A stretch of DNA of 64,000 nt from Anaerolineae bacterium (GTDB taxonomy: Bacteria; Chloroflexota; Anaerolineae; UBA4142; SHND01), in contig JADZCJ010000024.1 in assembly GCA_020851635.1 (NCBI GenBank), forward strand, positions 1-64,000. The letters run 5' to 3'. Below are positions 16,686-25,299 of the stretch, one piece after another. How positions within the stretch are numbered: the first letter of the stretch is position 1; each line of letters begins with the position of its first letter. The translations under genes were made by a program, and so were the position numbers. The notes below the pieces were generated by a model. The model was not told where the DNA came from. It saw only the letters and a program-made list of their open reading frames with translations, and searched no databases.

Positions 16686-17207
16686 TTAGTTGGATACGGG
16701 ACCGGAAGGAGGCGCAGGGGGCGCCGCTCCGCCAACACTGCCGCGCTTGTCGTTGAGCATGCGTAAGCCGTTGTGAACGGTGCCCTGTAAAGTAGCCATG
16801 CGCGCGGTGAGTTCGTCGAGACGCTGCTGCAATTCGGTCAAGACCTGGTTAGCATAGTCGTCCGCGCCGCCCCGCGTGCTCTTGGCATCCAGTTCGGCTT
16901 GCGCCATGATCGCTTGCGCCCGCTGTTGGGCGGTTTTGGCGACCTCGCTCATATCCGCCATTCGCAGCGCCTCGTCCTTTGCCATTGTGACGATGCGGTC
17001 TGCCTCCTCTTTGGCTTGGGCGAGGATACGGTCTTTTTCCTGGGTGACGCGGCGTGATTGTTTGATTTCTTCCGGGACGGCAATCCGCAATTGATCAATG
17101 ATGTCGAGACACTCGTCTTCGTCAATCATGCGTTTGTTGCTAAATGGCACCGCGGTGCCTTTGTTGATTGCAGCTTCGAGGCGATCAACCAAATATAGGA
17201 TATCCAT
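16686..17207 (-). CDS. Coiled-coil protein with DivIVA/ATPase-stalk-like features
   Basis: 173 aa. The N-terminus (MDILYLVDRLEAAINKGT) leads into a long charged, Ala/Glu/Arg-rich helix (about 55-150) with heptad character, then a Pro/Gly/Ala-rich tail. Similar proteins sit next to coaD in several Gram-positive and Chloroflexota genomes and are annotated variously as ATPase or DivIVA-like. No catalytic motif is visible. It is 125 bp downstream of coaD on the same strand and could be read with it. The role is unknown; membrane-proximal scaffolding would fit the shape. Confidence 0.75.
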   Translation of the reverse strand: MDILYLVDRLEAAINKGTAVPFSNKRMIDEDECLDIIDQLRIAVPEEIKQSRRVTQEKDRILAQAKEEADRIVTMAKDEALRMADMSEVAKTAQQRAQAIMAQAELDAKSTRGGADDYANQVLTELQQRLDELTARMATLQGTVHNGLRMLNDKRGSVGGAAPPAPPSGPVSN

Positions 17208-17332
17208 GGTATTTCAACCCCTTGTATCCCACCGAACGCGCGGGGGGTTGGCGGTTTGATTTGCGTTCTGCCGTTGGCGGCACAGCGTATTGATACTACT
17301 ACAAAATACGCGCAATTACAATTGACCTGCAA

Positions 17333-17860
17333 CTATTCTTGAATCGAGACCAGTTTGACCTTTTCGCCCCGGTCATCGCCGAGTTGAGCCATACGGGCGG
17401 TGAGTCTGGTGGCGACATAAGGGGGGACCATTTCGGTAATGTTGCCGTTGGCAAGGGCGACCTCTTTCAAGATGCTGGAACTGAGGAACGCGTACTGGGC
17501 GCCGGTCATGAGACAGACGGTGTCAATTTCAGGCGCTTGCTGCTGGTTGGTGAGCGCCATCTGGTATTCGATTTCAAAATCATGGGTGGCGCGCAAGCCG
17601 CGTACGATAGCTTTGGCGCCGACCTGCCGCGCAAAAAGCACGGTGAGACCGTGATAGGAACAGACCTGCACGTTGGGCAGGTCGCGCGCCGCCTCGAGCA
17701 TGAATTCGAGGCGTTCCTGCTCGCTAAAGAGCACATTTTTGAGCGGACGGTCGTATGCCGCCCAGATTACCGTCTCAAAGAGCTGTGCGGCGCGGCGGGC
17801 GATTTCGATGTGTCCGTTATGGATGGGGTCGAACGATCCGGGATAGATGGCGATGGTCAT
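17333..17860 (-). CDS. coaD: Phosphopantetheine adenylyltransferase CoaD
   Basis: 175 aa from ATG 17860; codons upstream to 17914 encode a low-complexity KIEN...KSKIEN stretch made by intergenic repeat DNA and are excluded. The nucleotidyltransferase motif YPGSFDPIHNGHIEI (about 5-19) holds the HxGH signature. RGLRATHDFEIEYQMA (near 92) and the C-terminal LSSSILKEVA (near 130) are also family features. It transfers AMP to 4'-phosphopantetheine, the penultimate step in coenzyme A synthesis. CoA supply suits the fatty-acid genes nearby. Confidence 0.93.
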   Translation of the reverse strand: MTIAIYPGSFDPIHNGHIEIARRAAQLFETVIWAAYDRPLKNVLFSEQERLEFMLEAARDLPNVQVCSYHGLTVLFARQVGAKAIVRGLRATHDFEIEYQMALTNQQQAPEIDTVCLMTGAQYAFLSSSILKEVALANGNITEMVPPYVATRLTARMAQLGDDRGEKVKLVSIQE

Positions 17861-17865
17861 TGGGG

Positions 17866-17902
17866 GATTTTCGATTTTTGATTTCTGATTTTCGATTTTA
17901 CA
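17866..17902. repeat. Short AT-rich direct repeat upstream of coaD
   Basis: GATTTTCGATTTTTGATTT and GATTTTCGATTTTA stand in tandem. A related word recurs at 41037-41056. This is simple intergenic repeat DNA and contributes the false N-terminal extension of coaD. Confidence 0.5.
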
Positions 17903-17910
17903 AAACCGTG

Positions 17911-18117
<207 letters not shown>

Positions 18118-18129
18118 TCAATTCCAGTA

Positions 18130-18219
18130 GTGCAACAACATGAGATTGCGGGGTTGAGCGTCGAGTTTTGTATCTCGTGTGCCATCACTTGACTCGGCAA
18201 TTTCACCATGTTGTTGCAC
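18130..18219 (+). repeat. MITE-like element, family A, copy 2
   Basis: 90 bp, with terminal repeats GTGCAACAACATG/CATGTTGTTGCAC and TA on both sides (18128-18129, 18220-18221). On the minus strand the TA at 18221-18220 plus the first G of the element form the TAG stop codon of recG, so the element sits exactly at the stop. Confidence 0.85.
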
Positions 18220-20720
18220 TAGCTGAGGTCGCTCCCACTTTTCCAAAAATCGTCCATGCCTTTTTTGACAAGTTGATTTTCGGGTTGTGCCAAGTCGGGA
18301 TCGGCAGCAAAGAGGTCCTGGGCGACCTTGCGCGCATGTTCGAGCAGCTTGACATCGGTGAGCTGCGCGACTTTGAGGTCGGGAAGACCGGACTGTTTGG
18401 TCCCGAAAAATTCTCCGGGACCGCGCAGGAGCAAATCGGCTTCGGCAAGTTTGAAACCGTCCTGCGTGTTCTCGATTACCTTTAAGCGCTCGTCGCTGGT
18501 AGAGCCCGATTCTTCCGCGAGGAGGATCGCATAAGATTGATGTGCGCCGCGTCCGACGCGCCCTCTGAATTGGTGCAACTGCGCTAAACCGAACCGGTCC
18601 GCACCCTCGATTAACATGACAGTGGCGTTTGGAACGTCAATCCCGACTTCGACGACGGAGGTGGCGACGAGAATATCTATCTCGTGTTCGCGGAATTTGT
18701 TCATAACCGCGTCTTTTTCGGCAGGTCGCAATTTACCATGAACCAGACCTACACGCAGGTCAGGATAGACCTGCGTCCGAAGGTGCTCGTATTCCTCGAC
18801 AGCTGCTTTGGCATCTATCGCTTCGGATTCTTGAATGAGCGGACAAATGACGAACGCCTGGCGACCCTCAGCAATTCGGCTGCGAATGAATGTATATGCG
18901 GCTTCACGTTCTCGCGGTGCGAGCCACTTGGTCTTGATGGGCGTGCGTCCCGGTGGCATTTCGTCGAGGATCGAAAGGTCAAGATCGCCATAGACGGTGA
19001 GCGCGAGCGTGCGCGGGATGGGCGTGGCAGACATGACGAGGATATGGGGATTGTATCCCTTTTGGCGAATGGCGGAACGTTGTCCAACGCCGAAACGATG
19101 CTGTTCGTCCACCACGGCGAGCGAAAGATTTTGAAATTGAACTGCTTCTTGAATCAACGCATGGGTGCCGATAGCTATATCCACTTGTCCTTGAGCGATC
19201 TCTTCCTGAGCGGCAGCTTTGTCGCGCGGTTTCATGCTTCCGATCAACAATTTCAAACGCGGTCCGATGCCGAATTTCTCTGCGACTGCGGGCAAGATGC
19301 GGATGATGGTATTGTAATGCTGTTCGGCAAGAATCTCGGTCGGCGCCATCAAGACCGCTTGCGTCCCATTCATGACGGCGATGAGCAGGGCGGCGAGGGC
19401 GACGACTGTTTTGCCTGCGCCAACGTCGCCTTGCAGCAAGCGGGTCATGGGCATAGTGTCTTGAATGTCGCCAAAAACCTCGCCGATGGCGCGTCGTTGG
19501 GCGCCCGTCAACGGGAACGGCAGACCGGACTCGTAGCGCGCTAAAAAATCAGACGGGATGGGGAGCGCGCGTCCCGGCTCGCGACGCCATTTGGCGCGCT
19601 GACGCAAGACGCCGAGCTGGATATAGAGCAACTCTTCAAAGGCGAAACGATGGCGCGCCTCTTGCATGCGCGGCATGGAGGTTGGAAAGTGAATCTCGCG
19701 TAGCGCTTGAGACAAGGGCATGAGGCGCTCTGTTTGACGAAGCGCCGCCGGCAGCGGGTCAACCGCCTTGTCTGCCCAATAGCGGACGACTTCGCGTTCG
19801 TTCTTGCGAAGCCAATTGGCTTTGACGCCTTCGGTGAGCGGATAGATCGGATAGACGTGCGCGGTGTCGAGCAGACGCTGGAGTTCTTTGGTGAGCGGTT
19901 CGTATTCCGGAGATTTGAACGAAAGTTTATTGAGGTCGCGGTCAACTTTGCCGCTGACGACGACGAATTGGCGCAGGCGCAAACCTTTGGCAACCCAGGG
20001 CTGCTTGAAGAATTTTGCGGTGATGCCGCCGGTCGGGTCCACCAACACAATGTCGGTGATATGGAAACCGCTGCGTGTGCGATAGTCGTTGATGTGCGAA
20101 ACCTGGGCAACGATGGTGGCGTCATCGCCAAACATGAGCTCGCTGATTTTTTTGACGGGGCGGTAGGCGCGCGGAAAGTGATACAACAAGTCGCGAATTG
20201 TTTCGATGCCGAGACGGGCAAGCTGCGATGACTTGGCGGTCCCAACACCGGAAATACGACTGACCGGCGCGTCCAAGCCGAAATCGACGCGAATGCTGCC
20301 GGAGGGTAAAGGTTCGTCATCCTCATCGTATTCCGGGATCGGCTCGGCGGCGGGAAGCGGGGAATTGTCTTGGCGCAGTTCGATCGGCAGGGCGGCGGGT
20401 GGGTGCGACTTGATTTGGTTGGCGTTCCGGCGAGGCGGCGCGCGCTTGGAGCCAGGAGCGGGGCGCGCGGGACTGACGTCATATTGTCGCGCAGCCGCAA
20501 CCGCGCGCTGGATCATCTGATTGCGCTGCGGTACGTCCGCCGCCGCATACCCGGAGAGCGCGTCCAGAATTTGGCGCACGCCCGACTCGTTTTCCGGATT
20601 GCGTGTGCGCCCTGCCCAATTCTCGACAAATTTTTCCACTCCGCCAATCACACTGGAATTGTTGCAACCCTTGGCTTGTTCGTGCGCGAGAATTTTTGCA
20701 AGTTCGGTAAAGTTCGACAT
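18219..20720 (-). CDS. recG: ATP-dependent DNA helicase RecG
   Basis: 833 aa, about 140 longer than E. coli RecG. The first 150 residues form a helical region and a Pro/Arg/Ala-rich linker not in proteobacterial RecG. Then come the wedge/OB domain (from about 160, with VGTAKSSQLARLGI), helicase motif I LQGDVGAGKTVVA, motif II DEQHRFG, motif III MSATPIPRTL, and motifs V-VI with VVEVGIDVPNA and QFRGRVGRG. RecG regresses stalled forks and processes branched DNA. The TAG stop is created by the inserted family A repeat (TA + G). It starts 6 bp after the degV gene ends, inside the asp23-fakA-degV operon. Confidence 0.95.
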   Translation of the reverse strand: MSNFTELAKILAHEQAKGCNNSSVIGGVEKFVENWAGRTRNPENESGVRQILDALSGYAAADVPQRNQMIQRAVAAARQYDVSPARPAPGSKRAPPRRNANQIKSHPPAALPIELRQDNSPLPAAEPIPEYDEDDEPLPSGSIRVDFGLDAPVSRISGVGTAKSSQLARLGIETIRDLLYHFPRAYRPVKKISELMFGDDATIVAQVSHINDYRTRSGFHITDIVLVDPTGGITAKFFKQPWVAKGLRLRQFVVVSGKVDRDLNKLSFKSPEYEPLTKELQRLLDTAHVYPIYPLTEGVKANWLRKNEREVVRYWADKAVDPLPAALRQTERLMPLSQALREIHFPTSMPRMQEARHRFAFEELLYIQLGVLRQRAKWRREPGRALPIPSDFLARYESGLPFPLTGAQRRAIGEVFGDIQDTMPMTRLLQGDVGAGKTVVALAALLIAVMNGTQAVLMAPTEILAEQHYNTIIRILPAVAEKFGIGPRLKLLIGSMKPRDKAAAQEEIAQGQVDIAIGTHALIQEAVQFQNLSLAVVDEQHRFGVGQRSAIRQKGYNPHILVMSATPIPRTLALTVYGDLDLSILDEMPPGRTPIKTKWLAPREREAAYTFIRSRIAEGRQAFVICPLIQESEAIDAKAAVEEYEHLRTQVYPDLRVGLVHGKLRPAEKDAVMNKFREHEIDILVATSVVEVGIDVPNATVMLIEGADRFGLAQLHQFRGRVGRGAHQSYAILLAEESGSTSDERLKVIENTQDGFKLAEADLLLRGPGEFFGTKQSGLPDLKVAQLTDVKLLEHARKVAQDLFAADPDLAQPENQLVKKGMDDFWKSGSDLS

Positions 20721-20726
20721 CGAGAA

Positions 20727-21584
20727 TTAGTATTTGCCGTTGATCCAGGCGACCCCGACCGCGCCGGGACCCGTGTGTGCGCCGATGACCGGGCCGGTCT
20801 CACAGACCATGATTTGTTCTTCGAACCAGGTTTCGGCAAAGTGTTTGCGTAAGGATTCCGCCAATTCGGGCGCGGCGGCATGGATGATCGAGAGCTCTTG
20901 AATGGGTCCCGAACCGAGCACAATGTCAGCGATGCGTTCGACGGCGCGCTTTTGGGTGCGGATTTTTTCGACGAGCAAGACCTCGCCGTTGACCAGCGAA
21001 ATGATGGGCTTGACGTTGAGCAAGCCGCCGACGAGCGCGGCGCCTTTGCCCAAACGTCCGCCGCGCACGGCATAATCCAAAGTGTCGAGCATCGCAATGG
21101 CGTGCGTGCGTGGGATGACGTCGTCAATCAATTCTTTGATTTCGTCCAGGGCATAGCCATAGCGGGCGGCGCGGGCGGCATAGATGGCGAGCCAACCAAG
21201 TCCCATCGAAGTCGCCTGTGAGTCCACCACTTGAATTTGCATGCCGAGCGGATCGGTCGTCTTGAGCGCTTGTGCTGCCAGTCGCGCCGAGTTGTACATG
21301 CCTGTGAGGGTCTTGACAGTGTGGATCGAATAGATTTGGTTGGTCTTGACCGAGAGCTCGCCAAAGATGTCAAGAAACGTGCCCGGCGATGCCTGCGAAG
21401 TCGAGGGAATCAGCGGACTGGTCTGGAGTTTTTTGTAAAACTCGGCCGGGGACAAGTCAACCCTGTCGCGGTAGCTGGTTTCGCCGAAATGGACAAAGCA
21501 GGGCACGCGGACAATGTCGAGTTCCTGAGCGATTTCGTCGGGAATGTCGCTGAGACTGTCGGTGACGATTCGAACCTGAGACAT
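20727..21584 (-). CDS. DegV-family fatty-acid-binding protein (FakB-like), first copy
   Basis: 285 aa. Starts MSQVRIVTDSLSDIP, with the DSxSD fatty-acid head-group motif. It continues with TSQASPGTF, a Thr-Ser pair that contacts the bound carboxylate in FakB structures, and ends in the typical GAHTGPGAVGVAW. DegV/FakB proteins carry a fatty acid that FakA phosphorylates to acyl-phosphate, feeding exogenous fatty acids into lipids. The close fakA gene upstream makes that role likely. It shares the fold and gene position with the second copy at 21668 but is clearly diverged, so the two may prefer different acyl chains. Confidence 0.9.
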   Translation of the reverse strand: MSQVRIVTDSLSDIPDEIAQELDIVRVPCFVHFGETSYRDRVDLSPAEFYKKLQTSPLIPSTSQASPGTFLDIFGELSVKTNQIYSIHTVKTLTGMYNSARLAAQALKTTDPLGMQIQVVDSQATSMGLGWLAIYAARAARYGYALDEIKELIDDVIPRTHAIAMLDTLDYAVRGGRLGKGAALVGGLLNVKPIISLVNGEVLLVEKIRTQKRAVERIADIVLGSGPIQELSIIHAAAPELAESLRKHFAETWFEEQIMVCETGPVIGAHTGPGAVGVAWINGKY

Positions 21585-21667
21585 TTGTCAATCCACAATA
21601 CAGAATGTCGAATACGCAATGCGCACGGTCTGTTTGTTCATTGCGCATTATCCATTTTGCGATGCCT

Positions 21668-22510
21668 TTACATGCCCTCGTAGACGACGACGCCGAGGGC
21701 GCCGGGTCCGAGAAATGCGCCGAGGGAGGGTCCGTACATTTCAACTTTCATGTCGAGATTGGGCAGCTGCAGATTGACCTGTTCGATGAGCAAGGCAACG
21801 TCTTCGGGCGTGGTGCTGTGCAGAACATCCATTTTTTCGATATGGGTAAACTCGATGATGAACTCGACCAGTTTCTCGACGGCTTTGGCGCGCGTGCGCA
21901 CTTTTTCGAGCACGACAATCTCGCCTTCTTCCAGAATCAAAAGCGGCTTGATATTGAGAAAGGTGCCGAGAATCGCCTGTGCCTTGCGGATTCGTCCGCT
22001 GCGTTCGAGATAGTCAAGGGTGTCGGCAAAGGCGGCGATATAGGTGCGCGGGATCAAGCCGCGTGTGAGGCGCACCACGTCTTCTACGTCAGCCCCATCC
22101 CTGGCGGCGCGCGCCGCGTTGGTGACGATCATGCCCAGCCCGGTCGAAATCAGCTGTGAGTCAATGACACGGATTTTGGCGCGTCCCATCAATGGCATGG
22201 CGGCGCGATGGGCATTGGCAAAGGTGCGCGACAATTTTGACGAATTGAAAATCATTACGATTTCGTTGGTCTGTTTCATCAATTCGTCAAGGGTTTGTTC
22301 AAATTGCTGGACTGACGGCGGGACCAGCAGGGGCGTTGCGTTGGTACGTTCGATTTTGGCAAAGAACTCTTTGGCATTCAAATCAATGCCTTCGCGATAA
22401 GATTTGCTGCCGAGTTGAATGGTGAGCGGCAGGACCGTAATGCCGAGCGAATCCGCCAGTTCAGGCGAGATTTCGGCGGTGCTGTCGGTGATGATTTTTA
22501 CTTGAGCCAT
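21668..22510 (-). CDS. DegV-family fatty-acid-binding protein (FakB-like), second copy
   Basis: 280 aa. N-terminal VKIITDSTAEISPELA carries the DSTAE variant of the binding motif, followed by PPSVQQF in place of TSQAS, and the C-terminal end is LGAFLGPGALGVVVY. The substitutions at the ligand pocket suggest a ligand different from that of the first copy. It lies 66 bp downstream of fakA and 83 bp upstream of the other degV gene. Two FakB-type partners per FakA is the known arrangement in Firmicutes such as Staphylococcus. Confidence 0.88.
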   Translation of the reverse strand: MAQVKIITDSTAEISPELADSLGITVLPLTIQLGSKSYREGIDLNAKEFFAKIERTNATPLLVPPSVQQFEQTLDELMKQTNEIVMIFNSSKLSRTFANAHRAAMPLMGRAKIRVIDSQLISTGLGMIVTNAARAARDGADVEDVVRLTRGLIPRTYIAAFADTLDYLERSGRIRKAQAILGTFLNIKPLLILEEGEIVVLEKVRTRAKAVEKLVEFIIEFTHIEKMDVLHSTTPEDVALLIEQVNLQLPNLDMKVEMYGPSLGAFLGPGALGVVVYEGM

Positions 22511-22576
22511 TTTGCTGTTATCTCGCGCGCCATCTGCCGATCAAAAGAGCAGGCACGGCGGCTGCGAGACCGGACC

Positions 22577-24268
22577 TTAATCAATCGAGATAATGTATGG
22601 ATACAACGGTTGTCCGCCCTCGTGCAATTCTATTTCCTGTTGGGGAAATTCGTGCATGAGCCGGGCGCGCATTTCTTGCGCGGCAGCGGGCGTAATGTCA
22701 CTGCCATAGTAGAACGTGATAATTTCACTGTCTTGAGCATTTGCCCGGCGCAAGACTGAAACGACCAGCGAGTCGAGGTCCTGCCCCGCGGCAGCCAGTA
22801 CACCATCAATGAGCGCAATGGGCTTGCCCTGTTCGACGTTGACCCCGTTGATTTGCGCGGACCGAACTGCGTTGGTGAGTTCGATGGTATGCACACGGTC
22901 GAGGGCGCCGGTCATCATTTTTACGTTGGTGTCCAGATTGCCCTGGAAATTGAATGCGAGCAAGGCGGCGAGACCTTGCGGGACGGTGCGCGAGGGCACA
23001 ACCTGAATCCGTTTGCCGGTGAGATGCTGCACTTGATGGGCGGCGAGGATGATATTTTTGTCGTTGGGCAAGAGAATAATGTCATGAGTCTGCACCCGAT
23101 TGATGGCATCTAGAATATCCTGCGCGCTGGGGTTCATTGTGGGACCGCCGCTGATAATGGCGCTGGCGCCGAGCGACCGGAAAATTTCCCCCAGCCCGGG
23201 ACCTGGCGCAACTGCGATGGTTGCGATTCCTGATGCCACATCCGTAGCCGCTGTCTTGTATACGCGCGCGGCGTGCGGCAGGATGGCGCCGAGATTCTCT
23301 GCGCCCACGCGCATATCCGCTGTGCTGCCGGACATAAAGTCGGCATACTGTTCCTGCATATTTTCGATAATGATGTTGACGAGCGGACCCTGGTCGGCTC
23401 CGAACTTGAGAATATCGCCGGGATTCTGGGCGTGGATGTGGACTTTGACGAGCGCCTCGTCTCCGACGATCAGCGCCGATTCCCCCATGGCAGAGATGTG
23501 TTCGCGAATTGCTTGAACGTTCAGATTGTGTCCGCGGATGTGAAATTGGATGTCGTAACCAAAACCCTCATCAACCGCCAGACGTTCGAAATTTCGCGCA
23601 ACTTGGGTCGTCGGCAGGGTTTCGAGGAGCTCGCCTTCAAGATATTTGAGCGCGCCTTCCAAGATGAAGACAAGACCCTGTCCGCCTGCGTCTACCACGC
23701 CTGCTTCTTGAAGCAAGGGGAGCAGTTGGGGCGTCCGCATGACGGAATTGTGCGCCGCACGGTGAGTTTCGCGGAACACAAACCGGATGTCGTTTGTCTG
23801 CGCGGCGGCGATAACTGCCTGATCGCCCGCCTCGCGAATCACGGTCAGAATGGTGCCTTCGACGGGTTTGACCACGCCCTTGTAGGCGGTGTGAGCGCCT
23901 TCGACAAAGGCATCGGCAAAGGTGCGCGCGTCAATGGTTTCGCGCTTGTCCACGCCGCGCGTAAAGCCGCGAATGATTTGCGAGAGGATGACGCCGGAAT
24001 TGCCGCGCGCCCCCAACAACGCGCCGCGCGCGAGCGCGGCACTGGTTTCAGCAGCCGTGCGCGCCTGTCTTGAATGAGCTTCCCGCACCGCGGCTTGCAT
24101 GGTGAGGAGCATATTGGTGCCCGTGTCGCCGTCGGGCACGGGAAAGACATTCAAGGAATTGACATACGGCGCGTTGCGTTCGAGCCAGAGCGCGCCCGCG
24201 CCAAAGATCCTTTCCAGTTCCGTACTATCTACCTCAGTAAGAGGCGGTCGTGTTGACGAGAGATCCAG
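22577..24268 (-). CDS. fakA: Fatty acid kinase FakA (DhaL/DAK2-domain)
   Basis: About 563 aa if started at CTG 24268. The motif NVFPVPDGDTGTNM is normally some 40 residues inside FakA, after a helix ending in YVNSL; the same frame encodes LERNAPYVNSL upstream, so starting at TTG 24154 would cut the domain. In that upstream frame I see no ATG, GTG or TTG before the TAA that ends the asp23-like gene, but a CTG has GGAG 8 bases before it. The DhaL ATP-binding domain (with LGARGNSGVILSQ) is followed by the family's central and C-terminal domains. It phosphorylates FakB-bound fatty acids; two DegV genes follow. Confidence 0.9.
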   Translation of the reverse strand: MDLSSTRPPLTEVDSTELERIFGAGALWLERNAPYVNSLNVFPVPDGDTGTNMLLTMQAAVREAHSRQARTAAETSAALARGALLGARGNSGVILSQIIRGFTRGVDKRETIDARTFADAFVEGAHTAYKGVVKPVEGTILTVIREAGDQAVIAAAQTNDIRFVFRETHRAAHNSVMRTPQLLPLLQEAGVVDAGGQGLVFILEGALKYLEGELLETLPTTQVARNFERLAVDEGFGYDIQFHIRGHNLNVQAIREHISAMGESALIVGDEALVKVHIHAQNPGDILKFGADQGPLVNIIIENMQEQYADFMSGSTADMRVGAENLGAILPHAARVYKTAATDVASGIATIAVAPGPGLGEIFRSLGASAIISGGPTMNPSAQDILDAINRVQTHDIILLPNDKNIILAAHQVQHLTGKRIQVVPSRTVPQGLAALLAFNFQGNLDTNVKMMTGALDRVHTIELTNAVRSAQINGVNVEQGKPIALIDGVLAAAGQDLDSLVVSVLRRANAQDSEIITFYYGSDITPAAAQEMRARLMHEFPQQEIELHEGGQPLYPYIISID

Positions 24269-24298
24269 ATGCCGTTCTCCGATTTGATTGACAATCGG

Positions 24299-24652
24299 TT
24301 ACGAGTCCCGACTGACTCGCAACCCTTGCACGTGGACATTGACCTGGTCAACGGTCAAGCCCGTATCGCGTTCGACAATGTATTTTACGCGATTTTTGAT
24401 TCCCTGCGCGACCTGGCTGATGCGAGTTCCGTACTCGATAATCACAAACAGCTCAATGACAATGTGCCCCTCATAATAGTCCACCTGGACGCCCTTGCGG
24501 AAATTGGCGCGCGGCAAGAGGGCTGCCACATACTCTTTTGAATCTTTGGGCGCCATGCCAACGACTCCGTAGCTTTCGAGCGCGACAAGTCCTACAATGC
24601 TTTCCAGGGCATGTTTGGAGACTTCGATACGCCCCAAATAGGGTTCTGTCAT
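24299..24652 (-). CDS. Asp23/YloU-family protein
   Basis: 117 aa. The family pattern shows in IEVSKHALESIVGLVALESYGVVGM and a later strand region HIVIELFVIIEYG followed by VKYIVERDTGLTV. It is the first gene of the asp23-fakA-degV-degV-recG run and matches B. subtilis yloU, which precedes yloV (fakA). Function not settled; envelope homeostasis is the usual suggestion. A perfect 16-bp palindrome lies 12 bp before its ATG (24665-24680). Confidence 0.88.
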   Translation of the reverse strand: MTEPYLGRIEVSKHALESIVGLVALESYGVVGMAPKDSKEYVAALLPRANFRKGVQVDYYEGHIVIELFVIIEYGTRISQVAQGIKNRVKYIVERDTGLTVDQVNVHVQGLRVSRDS

Positions 24653-24664
24653 ACGTTTTCTCGA

Positions 24665-24680
24665 TGCGGCAATTGCCGCA
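24665..24680. promoter_or_regulatory. 16-bp perfect palindrome between asp23-fakA genes and rpmB
   Basis: TGCGGCAATTGCCGCA, self-complementary along its whole length, placed just upstream of the asp23-like start and close to the divergent rpmB promoter. It could be an operator for the fatty-acid-kinase genes or a short RNA hairpin in the leader. Confidence 0.4.
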
Positions 24681-24684
24681 AAAT

Positions 24685-24745
24685 TTGCAGGAAATGAACG
24701 ATAATGCTAATATGGCGCCCGCCGAAAGACCGGCGCTATTTTTTT
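24685..24745 (+). promoter_or_regulatory. rpmB promoter followed at once by a terminator-like hairpin
   Basis: TTGCAG (24685-24690), 17-bp spacer, TAATAT (24708-24713). The predicted transcript starts near 24720 and directly meets CGCCG/CGGCG followed by ATTTTTTT. About 185 nt of leader without a recognised motif separate this from rpmB. Either early termination regulates rpmB or the true start lies further downstream. Confidence 0.4.
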
Positions 24746-24930
24746 GCCTGACAGACTAGAGTCAGCAGCACGACTGCCTGTTTGCATGGCACGCAAGACA
24801 CCGGTGATTACGGCATAAAAATCCGAAAAATGAAAGGCGAGAACCGTCCGCTGCGACGTTTGCCCAATTCAGGGTGGCGGTTCGAGCTCAAGAGCTATCT
24901 CGAGGTCGTTTCTGAAGGGAGTGATGTATC

Positions 24931-25152
24931 ATGGCGCAACGATGTGAATTGTGTGGCAAAGGTCCTCAATACGGGCGGGCGGTCTCATTTTCCAAAAAGG
25001 CAACGCCCCGCCGGTTTATGCCAAATCTTGCGAACCGCCGCGTGCTGGTCAATGGAAAAGAGCAGCGGCTCAAAGTGTGCGCGCAGTGCATGCGGACGTT
25101 GAACAAAGCCGAAAAGGGCAAATTTGCCGCTTCCCTGACGAAATCTGCTTGA
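24931..25152 (+). CDS. rpmB: Ribosomal protein bL28
   Basis: 73 aa. CELCGKGP at the N-terminus and CAQCMRTL near the C-terminus give four cysteines for zinc, so this is the zinc-containing form. The middle (RRFMPNLANRRVLVNG) matches L28. It is divergent from the asp23-fakA genes, as in B. subtilis. The upstream region has a promoter and a hairpin. An intrinsic terminator follows. Confidence 0.95.
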   Translation: MAQRCELCGKGPQYGRAVSFSKKATPRRFMPNLANRRVLVNGKEQRLKVCAQCMRTLNKAEKGKFAASLTKSA

Positions 25153-25183
25153 GCGTTACACACCATTCTTGATTGTGACAGGG

Positions 25184-25215
25184 CGCGCCCTTTGGGCGCG
25201 TTTTGTTTTTTTGGC
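25184..25215 (+). terminator. Rho-independent terminator after rpmB
   Basis: CGCGCCC (25184-25190) pairs with GGGCGCG (25194-25200), then TTTTGTTTTTTTGG. Confidence 0.85.
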
Positions 25216-25299
25216 GGTCCGGCGGAAAGCAGCGAGTTTGGCTCTTTGGGTTGCCGAGACGCACAAAATCAGATGCCAGAGCAAAGGGCGCAAGACTCG

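Noticed and set aside
24885-24900. GGCGGTTCGAGCTC resembling a tRNA T-loop
   Set aside because: The bases on both sides cannot form the T-stem and no acceptor or D-arm is present.
24831-24940. Possible upstream peptide in the rpmB leader starting at ATG 24831
   Set aside because: No Shine-Dalgarno, and the frame runs on out of phase through rpmB; nothing supports translation.
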